This document shows, piece after piece, positions 63,777 to 64,000 of a DNA stretch of 64,000 bases. Source of the stretch: Plutella xylostella (Eukaryota > Arthropoda > Insecta > Lepidoptera > Plutellidae). The notes beneath the pieces were generated by a model. It was not told the DNA's origin, made no database searches, and worked only from the letters and a program-made list of their open reading frames with translations. The DNA lies in assembly GCF_932276165.1 (NCBI RefSeq), contig NC_064004.1, positions 2,304,001-2,368,000 of the forward strand, read 5' to 3'. The position numbers were made by a program, and so were the translations under genes. Position 1 is the stretch's first letter, and every line of letters starts with the position of its first letter.

Positions 63777-64000
63777 GTAAGACGTGTGTGAAATATGGAC
63801 AAATGAAAATAAATGCAAATGCAGAAATTGGACGCAGCTTATTGATATCTACGATGATATCTTCCGCATCCATTACGGTATGCGTCCGTAACGGTATGTA
63901 CACCAAAACGATTTTACAAGAATCTCATCCATGAAAGAAAAAACAGTCGTAAACTCACAATGAATGTGAAAAATGACGAAATGGAAATGCATAAATTGGT

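Larger units (their letters stand above)
60950..62360. repeat. Tandem intronic units around exon 43 copies
   Basis: About six units of roughly 120-130 bp carrying catcaaaattggttcatccg, ggagcttatggtaa and aaatcggtctatccgttccg, starting near 60970, 61137, 61517, 61687, 62068 and 62233. Two units plus an exon copy make one about 545-bp period. Confidence 0.75.
62871..64000. repeat. Tandem introns around exon 44 copies
   Basis: Repeated attctacaagaatctcatcc, atgaaacaacaaa, actcacaatgaatgt and cacaagcacactaagacag segments, at least three units. The window ends inside this array, so further copies may exist to the right. Confidence 0.7.

Overview
The window looks like lepidopteran (moth or butterfly) genomic DNA. 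It has AT-rich introns around very GC-rich exons, frequent gtaggtacctac-type motifs, tRNA-headed SINEs with a proline/methionine-like B box, Metulj-like SINE sequence, CR1/RTE LINE tails, mariner and hAT MITEs and two retrovirus-like LTR elements. It is not prokaryotic.

One host gene dominates: Lrrk (ROCO-family leucine-rich repeat kinase), on the + strand. I could follow 44 exons from an ATG at 12779 to 62870, all with GT-AG sites and consistent intron phases, giving 1894 codons. They encode, in order, a basic N-terminus, ankyrin repeats (exons 2-9), leucine-rich repeats (exons 11-13 and 16-22), a Roc GTPase (exons 23-29), COR (about exons 29-42) and the N-lobe of the kinase (exons 43-44). 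The catalytic loop, activation segment and C-terminus lie beyond the right edge.

Layout: 1-12778 is repeat-rich upstream DNA with two MITEs, three SINE copies and an intact two-ORF LINE (PHD-finger ORF1 and EN-RT ORF2). At 12.8-21.3 kb are the ankyrin exons, including a seven-copy array of exon 2. At 21507-30387 a complete Ty3/gypsy errantivirus-like provirus (gag, pol, env, LTRs of equal length that read the same by eye, 4-bp target duplication) sits in intron 8. At 30.7-38.3 kb are the LRR exons. At 39160-47522, on the minus strand, a complete BEL/Pao element with one gag-pol-env ORF sits in intron 22, inside an older foldback-like element. From 48 to 64 kb come the Roc, COR and kinase exons.

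The most unusual property is that Lrrk has repeatedly duplicated short blocks made of an exon (often only its 3' part), its donor site and the following intron. I see this at exons 2, 8, 9, 16, 21, 38, 40, 42, 43 and 44. Some copies could be spliced in frame (six extra exon-2 copies, 40b, 44b/44c); others are clearly broken. Second, the gypsy element has a TTTAAAC slippery site with a stem-loop at the gag/pol junction, followed by about 14 consecutive hairpins with a constant CTC...GAG outer stem and varying, co-changing inner pairs. Both LTR elements carry an intact Env of the baculovirus-F type. All calls come from reading the sequence by eye; no database or folding program was run.
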